A DNA stretch of 44,660 bases from positions 1 to 44,660 of the forward strand of contig NZ_JAIQLH010000104.1 in NCBI RefSeq assembly GCF_020037025.1, in the 5' to 3' direction. Position numbers and translations under genes: made by a program. Each line of letters begins with the position of its first letter. Position 1 is the first letter of the stretch. Of this stretch, positions 37,745-44,660 are shown one piece after another. Origin of the DNA: Streptomyces huiliensis (GTDB taxonomy: Bacteria > Actinomycetota > Actinomycetes > Streptomycetales > Streptomycetaceae). A model generated the notes under the pieces. The model saw only the letters and a program-made list of their open reading frames with translations, did no database searches and had not been told where the DNA came from.

Positions 37745-39379
37745 ATGGCCAAGACCACACCGCCAGGTGTGCGGGACAGCCACAACGATCACGCACCGTC
37801 CGACGCGCCCGGCATCGACATGACGCACAGCCAGATCATGCGCGCGCTGTCCGGGCTGCTGCTCGGCATGTTCGTGGCGATCCTGTCGTCGACGATCGTC
37901 TCCAACGCGCTGCCGAAGATCATGCACGATCTGCACGGCAGCCAGTCCGCCTACACCTGGACCGTCACGGCCGCGCTGCTCGCGATGACCGCGTCGACGC
38001 CGCTGTGGGGCAAGCTCTCCGACCTCTTCAGCAAGAAGCTGCTGGTCCAGGTCGCGCTCGTGGTCTACGTCTTCGGTTCCGTGGTGGCCGGTCTGTCGCA
38101 GAACACCAGCATGCTGATCGCCTGCCGGGTGATCCAGGGCATCGGCGTCGGCGGCCTGTCGGCCCTCGCCCAGATCGTCATGGCCGCGATGATCTCGCCG
38201 CGTGAGCGCGGCCGGTACAGCGGTTACCTCGGCGCGACCTTCGCCGTCGCCACCGTCGGCGGCCCGCTGCTCGGCGGCGTCATCACCGACACCAGCTGGC
38301 TCGGCTGGCGTTGGTGCTTCTACGTCGGTGTGCCGTTCGCGGTCATCGCCCTGATCGTGCTCCAGCGCACCCTGCACCTCCCGGTCGTCAAGCGGCAGGT
38401 GAAGGTGGACTGGCTCGGCGCGTTCTTCATATCCGCCGCCGCCACGCTGCTGCTGGTCTGGGTGACCCTGGCCGGCAAGAACTACGACTGGCTGTCCTGG
38501 CAGACCGCCGTCATGGTCGGCGGGTCGATCCTGCTCGGCGTGATCTTCGTCCTGGTGGAGAACAAGGCGGCGGAGCCGATCATCCCGATGCGGCTGTTCC
38601 GCAACAAGACGATCGCCCTCTCCTCTGCCGCGAGCCTCTTCGTCGGTGTGGCGATGTTCAGCGCCACCGTCTTCCTCTCGCAGTACTTCCAGCTGGCCCG
38701 GGGCGAGACGCCGACCATGTCCGGCGTCATGACCATCCCGCTGATCGCCGGCCTGTTCGTCTCCTCGACCGTGTCCGGTCAGATCATCACCAAGAACGGC
38801 CGCTGGAAGGCGTGGCTGGTCTCCGGTGGCGTGTTCCTCACTGCCGGCCTCGGCCTGCTGGGCAGCATCCGGTACGACACCCCGTACTGGCAGCTCGCCT
38901 GCTACATGGCCCTCATGGGCCTCGGCATGGGCATGATGATGCAGAACCTGGTGCTCGCCGCGCAGAACCAGGTCGCTCCGAAGGACCTCGGCGCCGCCAG
39001 CTCCGTCGTCACCTTCTTCCGCTCCCTCGGTGGTGCGGTCGGCGTCTCGGCGCTGGGCGCGGTCATGGCCAACCGGGTCAAGGACTACGTCGTGGACGGT
39101 CTGACCGCCCTCGGCCCGAAGGGCGCGGCCATCGCCAAGCAGGGCGCCGGCGGCGGCAGCATCCCCGACATCAAGAAGCTGCCCGAGCCGCTGCGTTCGA
39201 TCATGGAGAGCGCCTACGGGCACGGCGTCGGCGACGTCTTCACCTACGCCGCCCCGACCGCGCTGATCGCCTTCCTGCTGACCCTGTTCATCAAGGAAGT
39301 GGCCCTCAAGGGCCGGCCCGGCGCGCCGGCGGACTCCTCCGCCCCGGCGAAGGACACCGAGCCCGCGAACGCGGCCTGA
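37745..39379 (+). CDS. MFS multidrug exporter, DHA2 (14-TM) family
   Basis: 544 residues with about 14 hydrophobic helices. Motif A-like PLWGKLSDLFSKKLLV is in the loop after TM2, and GGPLLGGVITDTSWLGWRWCFYVGVP carries the antiporter motif C of drug exporters. Proton-driven efflux of drugs or secondary metabolites is expected. Acidic residues stay sparse in the helices and the C-terminus is soluble (PGAPADSSAPAKDTEPANAA). Forms a two-gene unit with the MarR regulator. The start ATG has AAAGGAA upstream. Confidence 0.93.
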   Translation: MAKTTPPGVRDSHNDHAPSDAPGIDMTHSQIMRALSGLLLGMFVAILSSTIVSNALPKIMHDLHGSQSAYTWTVTAALLAMTASTPLWGKLSDLFSKKLLVQVALVVYVFGSVVAGLSQNTSMLIACRVIQGIGVGGLSALAQIVMAAMISPRERGRYSGYLGATFAVATVGGPLLGGVITDTSWLGWRWCFYVGVPFAVIALIVLQRTLHLPVVKRQVKVDWLGAFFISAAATLLLVWVTLAGKNYDWLSWQTAVMVGGSILLGVIFVLVENKAAEPIIPMRLFRNKTIALSSAASLFVGVAMFSATVFLSQYFQLARGETPTMSGVMTIPLIAGLFVSSTVSGQIITKNGRWKAWLVSGGVFLTAGLGLLGSIRYDTPYWQLACYMALMGLGMGMMMQNLVLAAQNQVAPKDLGAASSVVTFFRSLGGAVGVSALGAVMANRVKDYVVDGLTALGPKGAAIAKQGAGGGSIPDIKKLPEPLRSIMESAYGHGVGDVFTYAAPTALIAFLLTLFIKEVALKGRPGAPADSSAPAKDTEPANAA

Positions 39380-39399
39380 GGCCGGCGTTCCACACAGCT

Positions 39400-39435
39400 C
39401 CGGCCGGGCGTCCACGAGCGGAGACGCCCGGCCGG
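39400..39435. terminator. Terminator after the first exporter gene
   Basis: CCGGCCGGGCGTC (39400-39412) pairs perfectly over 13 bp with 39423-39435 around a 10-nt loop, 20 bp after the stop. Confidence 0.75.
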
Positions 39436-39479
39436 TGGCCCGGGGCCGAACGGCATCGATGACCCCGGGCGAACGGCCG

Positions 39480-39528
39480 CGGAGGCGGTGCGCACACAAG
39501 GCAGGGGACGGCCTGCGCACCGCCTCCG
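39480..39528. terminator. Second hairpin in the convergent gap
   Basis: A 15-bp perfect stem: CGGAGGCGGTGCGCA (39480-39494) with 39514-39528, loop 19 nt. Confidence 0.6.
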
Positions 39529-39539
39529 GGGCCGGATGA

Positions 39540-39595
39540 CTTCCGTACTTCCGCACTTCGTACTTCCGTACTTCCGTACTTCCGTACTTCCGTAC
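39540..39595. repeat. CTTCCGTA octamer array
   Basis: Seven head-to-tail units of CTTCCGTA, five of them perfect, one with a substitution (CTTCCGCA) and one short by a base (CTTCGTA). They lie between two strong hairpins in a gap between convergent genes, which is typical slippage-prone DNA. Confidence 0.9.
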
Positions 39596-39596
39596 G

Positions 39597-39648
39597 ACGG
39601 CGAACGCCCCTGCTCACGAGGATCCCTGTGAGCAGGGGCGTTCGCCGT
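39597..39648. terminator. 21-bp perfect hairpin, terminator of the TetR-exporter operon
   Basis: Positions 39597-39617 and 39628-39648 are exact complements over 21 bp (core CGAACGCCCCTGCTCAC) with a 10-nt loop. It ends 9 bp from the tetR-type gene's stop and is the strongest hairpin in the window. Confidence 0.85.
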
Positions 39649-39657
39649 TTCCGGGCC

Positions 39658-40455
39658 CTACGACACCTCGTCCCGCGCCCGGTCGCGCATCACCTCGATG
39701 CCCGCGATCACCGTGTCCAGCCCGACGGTGAAGTCGCGCGCCCACAGCTCCTCCATCGGCTCGTCGCGGAACCGCTGGGTCATCGCCACGCTCTCGCTGT
39801 ACTGCTCGGCGAAGTCCGGTCTCTCGGCGAGCGTGTCCGCGACCTCCTTGAGGTACTGCCGCTGGTCGAGGCCCGCGGCCCGGCAGCGCTCCGCGTAGAG
39901 CGTCTGGACGGTCGCGAAGCCGTAGACGAACTGGAACAGCGCGCCCAGCGAACCGGAGAACCGGCTCGGTTCGACGCCGCTGCGCCGGATCACCTTCAGC
40001 GTGGCGTCGCCGAACCGCATCGACCGGGGGCCGATGTTGAGGTACTGGCCGGCCAGCCGGGCCACCCACGGGTGGCGGGTGAGCATGCCCCGGTACTCGT
40101 GGGCGAGCTGCCGCAGCTGGTCACGCCAGTCGGCGTCCTCGGCGTCCGGGTCGGGGAGCGCCATCTCGCCGCTCGCCTCGTCCAGGACCAGTTCGAGGAG
40201 GTCGTCCTTGTTGTCGACGTACCAGTAGACCGACATGGCGGTCACCCCGAGCTCGGCGGCCAGGCGGCGCATGGAGAACTTGGCCAGCCCCTCGGCGTCC
40301 AGCAGGCGGACGGCGGCGGCGACGATCTTGTCGCGGTCCAGCGAGCCCTGCTGCTCCCGGGCCCGGTCCGCGGCCGCCCTGCGCCGCGGGGAGGGTTTCT
40401 CCTCGGCCAGCCAGATGCTGGTCCTCGGGTTCTCCGCGCGATTGCCGCCGGCCAT
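39658..40455 (-). CDS. TetR-family regulator (TetR_C type)
   Basis: 265 residues. A charged N-terminal extension is followed by HTH DRDKIVAAAVRLLDAEGLAKFSMRRLAAELGVTAMSVYWYVDNKDDLLELVLDE at about 38-92. The larger C-terminal ligand domain with HPWVARLAGQYLNIGPRSMRFGDATLKVIRRSGV is the TetR/tetracycline-repressor-like subgroup. ATG 40455 has GAGAGGGA upstream. It lies 40 bp downstream of an exporter gene in the same operon and probably binds the three TAC-N3-GTA sites before that gene. Confidence 0.88.
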   Translation of the reverse strand: MAGGNRAENPRTSIWLAEEKPSPRRRAAADRAREQQGSLDRDKIVAAAVRLLDAEGLAKFSMRRLAAELGVTAMSVYWYVDNKDDLLELVLDEASGEMALPDPDAEDADWRDQLRQLAHEYRGMLTRHPWVARLAGQYLNIGPRSMRFGDATLKVIRRSGVEPSRFSGSLGALFQFVYGFATVQTLYAERCRAAGLDQRQYLKEVADTLAERPDFAEQYSESVAMTQRFRDEPMEELWARDFTVGLDTVIAGIEVMRDRARDEVS

Positions 40456-40495
40456 GCGTTCCCTCTCCACCACGTCGCTGTCCCCGTTCCCGATG

Positions 40496-42097
40496 CTAGG
40501 CCCTGCCGGACGCGGCGCCGGGCCCGGCGTCCGCCGCGTCCACGACGTCCGTGCCGGTGTCCGTCCCGTCGGGCTTCCCGGCGGCCGCCGCGGCGTCGGC
40601 CCGTTCGGCCCGGCGCATCAGGAGCGCCGCCACGATGCCGCCCGCCAGCACCGCCGCCGCGCCGACCAGCTGGCCCGCCTGCACACCGGACGCGAACGCG
40701 TCCTGGATCTCGGTGCGCTGCGCCGCCGTCCGGGCCTCGCCCAGCGCCTCCGGCAGCGAGCCCGCCCCGGCGGCGACGGCCGGGAGCAGCGCGGCGAAGC
40801 GGGAGTTGAGCACCGCGCCGAGCACGGCGACGCCGAGCCCGTTGCCGAACTCCTGGAGCGTGCCGTTGACCCCGGCGCCGGTGCCGGCCTTCTCCGGCGG
40901 GATGGCCGACATGATCGCGGTGGCCATGGCCGGCGAGGCGAAGGCGATGCCGGCGCCCATCAGGACCAGGCCGGCGAACATCCCGCCGTACCCGTGGTCG
41001 CCGGTCCACGCGATCACGGCAAGACCGGCGGCCAGCAGCGTCATGCCCACGACGATGGTGAGCGGGCCGCCGAGCTTCGTCATCAGCCGGGAGGCGACGC
41101 CCGTGAGGTTGAGGAGGACGATCATCAGGGCCAGCGGCGTCATCCGCAGACCGGTCTCCAGCGGCCCGTAGTGCAGCACGAGTTGCAGGTGCGAGGTGAG
41201 CAGGAAGAACGATCCGCCCATGCCGAGCGCCACCAGGATGCCGCCCATGACGGCCGCGACGAAGCGGCGGTTGCGGAAGAAGTGCATGTCGAGCATGGGG
41301 TACGGGATGCGCAGCTCCCAGAGCACGAACGCGGCCATGATCAGGACGCCGAGGCCGCCGGAGAGCAGTACGCGGCCGGACGTCCAGCCGTGCTCGGGGC
41401 CGGAGATGATCGCGAAGACGATGCCGGTCATGCCGAGGGTGGAGAGCAGGGCGCCCAGCAGGTCGGGGCGGTCGCCGGCCGGGTTCTTGGACTCGGGCAC
41501 CAGCTTGAGCACGGCGATCAGGGCGATGACCGCCACCGGGATGTTGATCAGGAAGATCGAGCCCCACCAGAAGTGGTCGAGGAGCGTGCCACCGATCAGC
41601 GGCCCGCAGGCGAAGCCGAGCGAGCCCACGGCGCCCCAGATGCCGATCGCCTTCGTGCGCTCCTCGGCGTCGAAGACCTGGACGACGACGGCGAGCGTGG
41701 TGGTCATCAGCAGCGCGCCGCCGACGCCCATGCCGGCCCGCGCGGCGATCAACTGGCCCGTCGTGTCGGACAGTCCGGCGCCGAGCGACCCGAGACCGAA
41801 CAGCGAAACCCCGATGGCCAGCATCTTCTTCCGCCCGTAGCGGTCGGCGACGTTGCCCGCGGTGAGCAGCAGACCGGACTGCACCAGCGAGTACGCGTTG
41901 AGCATCCACTGGATGTCCGCGGTGGCGGCGCCCATCTCCGTGGTGAGCGACGGGATCGCCACGTTGAGGATGGTGTTGTCGAGCAGCACGGTGAGCTGCG
42001 CGAGGCATATGGCGCCCAGGATCACCCAGCGGGTGGGGTGACGGACGGGTTGTGGAGCTTCGGAAGTGGGTGACGAGAGCGGGGTGGACGCCGCCAT
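40496..42097 (-). CDS. MFS multidrug exporter, DHA2 (14-TM) family
   Basis: 533 residues, 14 helices. TM1 has the family motif LDNTILNVAIPSL (the DHA2 LDxTIVNVALP signature). GNVADRYGRKKMLAIG is motif A, and GPLIGGTLLDHFWWGSIFLINIPV carries motif C. It is more similar to QacA/EmrB drug exporters than to the neighbouring exporter at 37745, so they look like separate acquisitions rather than a tandem duplicate. First gene of an operon with the TetR regulator. ATG 42097 has AAGGAG upstream. Confidence 0.93.
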   Translation of the reverse strand: MAASTPLSSPTSEAPQPVRHPTRWVILGAICLAQLTVLLDNTILNVAIPSLTTEMGAATADIQWMLNAYSLVQSGLLLTAGNVADRYGRKKMLAIGVSLFGLGSLGAGLSDTTGQLIAARAGMGVGGALLMTTTLAVVVQVFDAEERTKAIGIWGAVGSLGFACGPLIGGTLLDHFWWGSIFLINIPVAVIALIAVLKLVPESKNPAGDRPDLLGALLSTLGMTGIVFAIISGPEHGWTSGRVLLSGGLGVLIMAAFVLWELRIPYPMLDMHFFRNRRFVAAVMGGILVALGMGGSFFLLTSHLQLVLHYGPLETGLRMTPLALMIVLLNLTGVASRLMTKLGGPLTIVVGMTLLAAGLAVIAWTGDHGYGGMFAGLVLMGAGIAFASPAMATAIMSAIPPEKAGTGAGVNGTLQEFGNGLGVAVLGAVLNSRFAALLPAVAAGAGSLPEALGEARTAAQRTEIQDAFASGVQAGQLVGAAAVLAGGIVAALLMRRAERADAAAAAGKPDGTDTGTDVVDAADAGPGAASGRA

Positions 42098-42134
42098 GGC
42101 GGGCTCCTTGCAGGGCAGGCCGATGTGATCGGTC

Positions 42135-42188
42135 TACACCGTACAAGAGACGGCTCTACGATGTACAGGGATTTTCTCGTACGCCGTA
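42135..42188. promoter_or_regulatory. Three phased TAC-N3-GTA operator sites
   Basis: TACACCGTA (42135-42143), TACGATGTA (42157-42165) and TACGCCGTA (42180-42188) are spaced 22 and 23 bp apart, about two helical turns. They lie 38-91 bp upstream of the exporter start, the expected target of its TetR regulator. Confidence 0.55.
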
Positions 42189-42311
42189 GAAGGCTGTGGA
42201 ACCGGAGAAGGTCCGCCGCGGACTTCGGGCAGGGCACCGGCTTCGGGAGGCGGGCTTCGGGACGCGGGCTTCCGGAGGCGGGCTCTTCCGGACGCTCGGC
42301 TTCAGGAGGCG

Positions 42312-42371
42312 GGCCTCCGGACGCTCGGCCTCCGGACGCTCGGCCTCCGGACGCTCGGCCTCCGGACGCTC
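42312..42371. repeat. Four perfect 15-bp tandem repeats
   Basis: GGCCTCCGGACGCTC four times head to tail, with degenerate relatives (CTTCAGGAGGCGGG, CTTCCGGAGGCGGG) on both sides from about 42234. It lies just after the winged-helix gene stop. The 15-bp unit keeps frame, but no gene is supported here. The flanking inverted CCTCCGG/CCGGAGG pieces could form hairpins. Confidence 0.85.
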
Positions 42372-42375
42372 GGCT

Positions 42376-42747
42376 TCAGGAGGCCGGCTTCAGGACGTAC
42401 CCCATGCCGCGGCGCGTGTGGATCATCGGCGGCCGGCCGGCGTCGATCTTCTTGCGGAGGTAGGAGATGTAGAGCTCGACGACGTTGCCCCGGTCGCCCG
42501 GCCCGAACGAGTGCGCCCACACCCGGTCCAGCAGCAGCGTCTTGCTGAGCACCCGGCCGGGCTCCCGCATGAGCTGGCGCAGCAGCGCGAACTCCGTCGC
42601 CGTCAGCGGGATCGCCGTACCGCCGCGGACCGCCTCGCGGTTCGCCTCGTCGAGGACGAGGTCTCCGACGACCAGGCGCGGCACGGCGGTCGGGGCCGCG
42701 TGGGCGGGGCGGGGGCGCGCTTCCGTCGATGCGATGGTCATGCTCAT
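42376..42747 (-). CDS. Stand-alone OmpR/PhoB-type winged-helix DNA-binding protein
   Basis: 123 residues containing just the effector half of a response regulator: LVVGDLVLDEANREAVRGGTAIPLTATEFALLRQLMREPGRVLSKTLLLDRVWAHSFGPGDRGNVVELYISYLRKKIDAGRPPMIHTRRGMGYVLKP. No receiver domain or phosphorylatable Asp is present, and there is no histidine kinase nearby. The start region (MSMTIASTEARPRPAHAAP) has no receiver remnant, so it may be a natural stand-alone regulator or a truncated gene. It could act independently of phosphorylation. Confidence 0.82.
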   Translation of the reverse strand: MSMTIASTEARPRPAHAAPTAVPRLVVGDLVLDEANREAVRGGTAIPLTATEFALLRQLMREPGRVLSKTLLLDRVWAHSFGPGDRGNVVELYISYLRKKIDAGRPPMIHTRRGMGYVLKPAS

Positions 42748-42814
42748 GAGCGTGCGCGGGGCCCCTGAGAACCGCCTTTCCCCTGTCTGGGAAACGTCTG
42801 AGAAAACCGTCCGC

Positions 42815-43735
42815 TCACGGACTTCCGGCGGGCGGAAGACCGCCGCTGCCCGGGTCCGGGACGCCGAGGAGCCGCGCCGCGTTGTCGTGGCACACGGCGC
42901 GCAGCCAGTCCTCGTCCTGCCCCAGGCGGGTGAGGGCGGTCAGCGCGTGCCCGTACCCGTAGGGGATGTTGGGGAAGTCGCTGCCGAACAGGATCCGGTC
43001 TCCCAGCGCCGCCAGCCGCGGGCGCTCCCCGGCCGGGAACGGCGCCACGTCCTCGATGAAGTCGGTGAACACCATCGTCGTGTCGAGGTGCACCTCCGGG
43101 TACCGCTCGGCCAGGTCGAGGAAGGCGCCGTACTCGGGAACGCCCATGTGGGCAACGACCAGCCGCAGCCCCGGATGGCGGACCAGCACCCGGCCGATGG
43201 GCTCCGGCCCGGTGAACCGGCCCGGCAGCGGACCGGAACCGCAGTGCGTCACCACCGGCACGCCCGCCTCCGCCAGCAGCCCCCACACTCCGTCCAGCAG
43301 GGGGTCGCGGGGGTCGTACGCGCCCACCTGGAGGTGCGCCTTGAAGATCCGCGCGCCGGCGTCGAGCGCCGCCCGGACGGACCGGACGGCTCCCGGCTCG
43401 GGGAAGAAGGTGGCGGTGTGCAGGCAGTCCGGGGTGCGGGCCGCGAAGTCCGCCGCCCAGGCGTTGAGCCAGTCCGCCATGCCCGGTTTGTGCGGGTAGA
43501 TCATCGAGGTGAAGGCGCGGACCCCGAAGGAGCGCAGGGTCCGTACCCGGGCGTCCTCCGCGTCCCGGTAGGTGATCGGCCAGGCGCGGCCGAGTTGCTC
43601 CCCGGCCGCGTCGAAGTAGGACCAGACCTTGGTGAGGACGCGCTCGGGCATGAAGTGGGTGTGCACGTCGATCAGGCCCGGCAGCCCGAGGCCGCGCCAG
43701 AACCCGGTGATTTCGTCGTCTCGCACGGGTGACAT
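42815..43735 (-). CDS. Amidohydrolase (amidohydrolase_2 family)
   Basis: 306 residues. The metal-binding start LIDVHTHFMPERV, a central THCGSG, HMGVPEYG and the C-terminal GSDFPNIPYGYG with the metal-ligating Asp are the pattern of the ACMSD-like TIM-barrel amidohydrolases (hydrolases or decarboxylases of cyclic or aromatic acids). The substrate cannot be told. ATG 43735 has AGGGG upstream; an ATG at 43759 would add eight residues. No neighbouring catabolic genes. Cytoplasmic. Confidence 0.85.
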   Translation of the reverse strand: MSPVRDDEITGFWRGLGLPGLIDVHTHFMPERVLTKVWSYFDAAGEQLGRAWPITYRDAEDARVRTLRSFGVRAFTSMIYPHKPGMADWLNAWAADFAARTPDCLHTATFFPEPGAVRSVRAALDAGARIFKAHLQVGAYDPRDPLLDGVWGLLAEAGVPVVTHCGSGPLPGRFTGPEPIGRVLVRHPGLRLVVAHMGVPEYGAFLDLAERYPEVHLDTTMVFTDFIEDVAPFPAGERPRLAALGDRILFGSDFPNIPYGYGHALTALTRLGQDEDWLRAVCHDNAARLLGVPDPGSGGLPPAGSP

Positions 43736-43835
43736 CTGCCCCTGTGGCACCAGCGGCATGCGCCGTCACGTGGCATTCGGCGCCAGACGGAAACCGCCAC
43801 GCGGGAACACCACACGGGAGCGCCGTCTGAAAACG

Positions 43836-43869
43836 CCGAAGGCCCGGTACCTGAGTACCGGGCCTTCGG
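43836..43869 (-). terminator. Terminator of tRNA-fMet
   Basis: A 15-bp perfect stem (CCGAAGGCCCGGTAC and complement) with a CTGA loop. On the minus strand it is followed by TTTT, 6 bp beyond the tRNA. Confidence 0.8.
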
Positions 43870-43875
43870 TTCGAG

Positions 43876-43949
43876 TAGCGGGGACAGGATTTGAACCTGC
43901 GACCTCTGGGTTATGAGCCCAGCGAGCTACCGAGCTGCTCCACCCCGCG
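43876..43949 (-). tRNA. Initiator tRNA-fMet(CAT)
   Basis: On the minus strand CGCGGGG...CCCCGCTA, with anticodon loop CTCATAA. The three G-C pairs in the anticodon stem (GGG/CCC) and the C1-T72 mismatch at the end of the acceptor stem are initiator hallmarks, so this is fMet rather than elongator Met. Confidence 0.92.
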
Positions 43950-43996
43950 ACGGTCGAGAAACCAGTTCCAACATGTTGGCACCGGCCTCTCGGCTG

Positions 43997-44069
43997 CGCG
44001 CTCGGCAGGATTCGAACCTGCAACCTCTTGATCCGTAGTCAAGTGCTCTATCCGTTAAGCTACGAGCGC
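43997..44069 (-). tRNA. tRNA-Arg(ACG)
   Basis: Acceptor GCGCTCG pairs with CGAGCGC; the anticodon loop CTACGGA gives ACG, which needs wobble deamination to inosine by TadA (gene at 9123-9629). The T-arm is GGTTCGAATCC. The 27 bp to tRNA-fMet suggest a shared transcript. Confidence 0.94.
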
Positions 44070-44234
44070 TCGGCTTCCCGGCGGTCTTTCTTGCCGGTCG
44101 GCGTTGCGGGAACAACATTACATGAACTGCGCCGTGAGGCGAAATCCATTGCCGCAACCCCGCCTGACCTGCGGAAACGCGAAATCAGGGCGGTTGGCGA
44201 GCCGTCACCGGGACCCAGGGCCAGGACACGGAAA

Positions 44235-44266
44235 AGCCCCGGCCGTCGAGATCGACGACCGGGGCT
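44235..44266 (-). terminator. Terminator of tRNA-Ser(GCT)
   Basis: AGCCCCGG (44235-44242) pairs with CCGGGGCT (44259-44266), extended by CGTCGA/TCGACG inside. On the minus strand it is followed by TTTT. Confidence 0.75.
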
Positions 44267-44274
44267 CCCGGCTG

Positions 44275-44366
44275 CGGAGGCGGAGGGATTTGAACCCTCG
44301 ATCAGGGGGTTACCCCGAAACCGCATTAGCAGTGCGGCGCCATAGACCGGACTAGGCGACGCCTCC
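44275..44366 (-). tRNA. tRNA-Ser(GCT)
   Basis: Acceptor GGAGGCG with CGCCTCC, anticodon loop CTGCTAA giving GCT, and a long serine-type variable arm (TCGGGGTAACCCCCTGA region). No element is inserted here; the integrated element uses the CGA isoacceptor. Confidence 0.94.
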
Positions 44367-44573
44367 AGCACACCCGCGCGTACGCGGATGTTGCGTGCAG
44401 ATGATGACACAGCCCGGGGGCTCGCCACCAATCGCACTCTACGGTACCGGGCCCGACGGCCCCCGGGCAAAGCGGTTCCGGGCGCGCAACGCACGGCGCA
44501 TCCGGGCGTTAGAGGGGTGAGGCTGCGGCCGGCCCGCCGCCCCGCACCACCCCGCGACCCATGGAGTTCCCGC

Positions 44574-44660
44574 ATGCCGCTCCGCCGTCCCCGCCGGCCC
44601 GCCCTGGTCGCGGCCGCGCTCGCCCCTCTGCTGCTCCCGCTGCTCCCGCTGCTCGGCGCC
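44574..44660 (+). CDS. Start of a secreted or membrane protein (cut by the window end)
   Basis: From ATG 44574 the product begins MPLRRPRRPALVAAALAPLL followed by more Leu/Pro: a basic n-region and a long hydrophobic core typical of a signal peptide. Only 29 codons are present, so the mature protein cannot be identified. Confidence 0.55.
   Translation, partial: MPLRRPRRPALVAAALAPLLLPLLPLLGA

Noticed and set aside
37745..42097. Tandem duplication of one exporter gene
   Set aside because: The two MFS proteins differ throughout, face each other and have different regulator families (MarR and TetR).

Overview
This is a high-GC actinobacterial chromosome segment, almost certainly Streptomyces. 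Codon third positions are nearly all G/C, GTG starts are common, some promoters look leaderless, and the host genes are the familiar Streptomyces set: upp, tadA with its associated acidic protein, the SigF and SigN stress-type sigma factors side by side, a LytR C-terminal-domain protein, HhH-GPD and Dabb proteins, and a tRNA cluster. From memory, S. coelicolor keeps sigN, sigF, tadA and upp close together in this order, so the chromosomal backbone is ordinary.

Layout. 1-9.7 kb is host sequence: the tail of an unidentified gene, a HelD-like RNA polymerase helicase, an alpha/beta hydrolase, an SDR oxidoreductase, an HhH-GPD protein, a small VapB-like protein, a LytR_C protein, upp and the tadA pair. 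At 9699-9785 lies tRNA-Ser(CGA). Its 3' half plus the following terminator is duplicated exactly as a 110-bp direct repeat at 9730-9839 and 28033-28142. These repeats bound an 18.4-kb actinomycete integrative and conjugative element (AICE, pSAM2 type). From 28.2 kb the host resumes with a glycine-rich protein, an ABC exporter with a DUF4097 protein and a ribbon-helix-helix regulator, a STAS anti-anti-sigma protein, a Dabb protein, sigF, sigN, a MarR regulator with a 14-TM exporter, a second DHA2 exporter with a TetR regulator, an orphan OmpR-type DNA-binding domain, an amidohydrolase, and tRNA-fMet, tRNA-Arg and tRNA-Ser(GCT).

The element. Its minus-strand half is the core module: integrase, excisionase, RepA-like ATPase, primase-polymerase, several small membrane or zinc-knuckle proteins, the FtsK-like DNA pump TraB, and a spread-type membrane protein. 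A divergent plus-strand half carries three GntR regulators, a family-2 glycosyltransferase, an FkbM-type methyltransferase and a tightly overlapping string of small genes. The last item before the right end is a type I-E-style CRISPR array (19 good repeats plus two decayed ones) with an AT-richer leader and no cas gene anywhere in the window. This is a mobile orphan array that would need Cas proteins supplied in trans.

Points that standard annotation would miss: (1) the orphan array has duplicated blocks of spacers that have since drifted; (2) two leader hairpins in the element have different but still paired stems around the same loop; (3) a nested palindrome cluster sits beside traB and is a candidate transfer locus; (4) matching heptamer pairs inside both element ends look like integrase arm sites; (5) candidate operators repeat upstream of the regulator genes.
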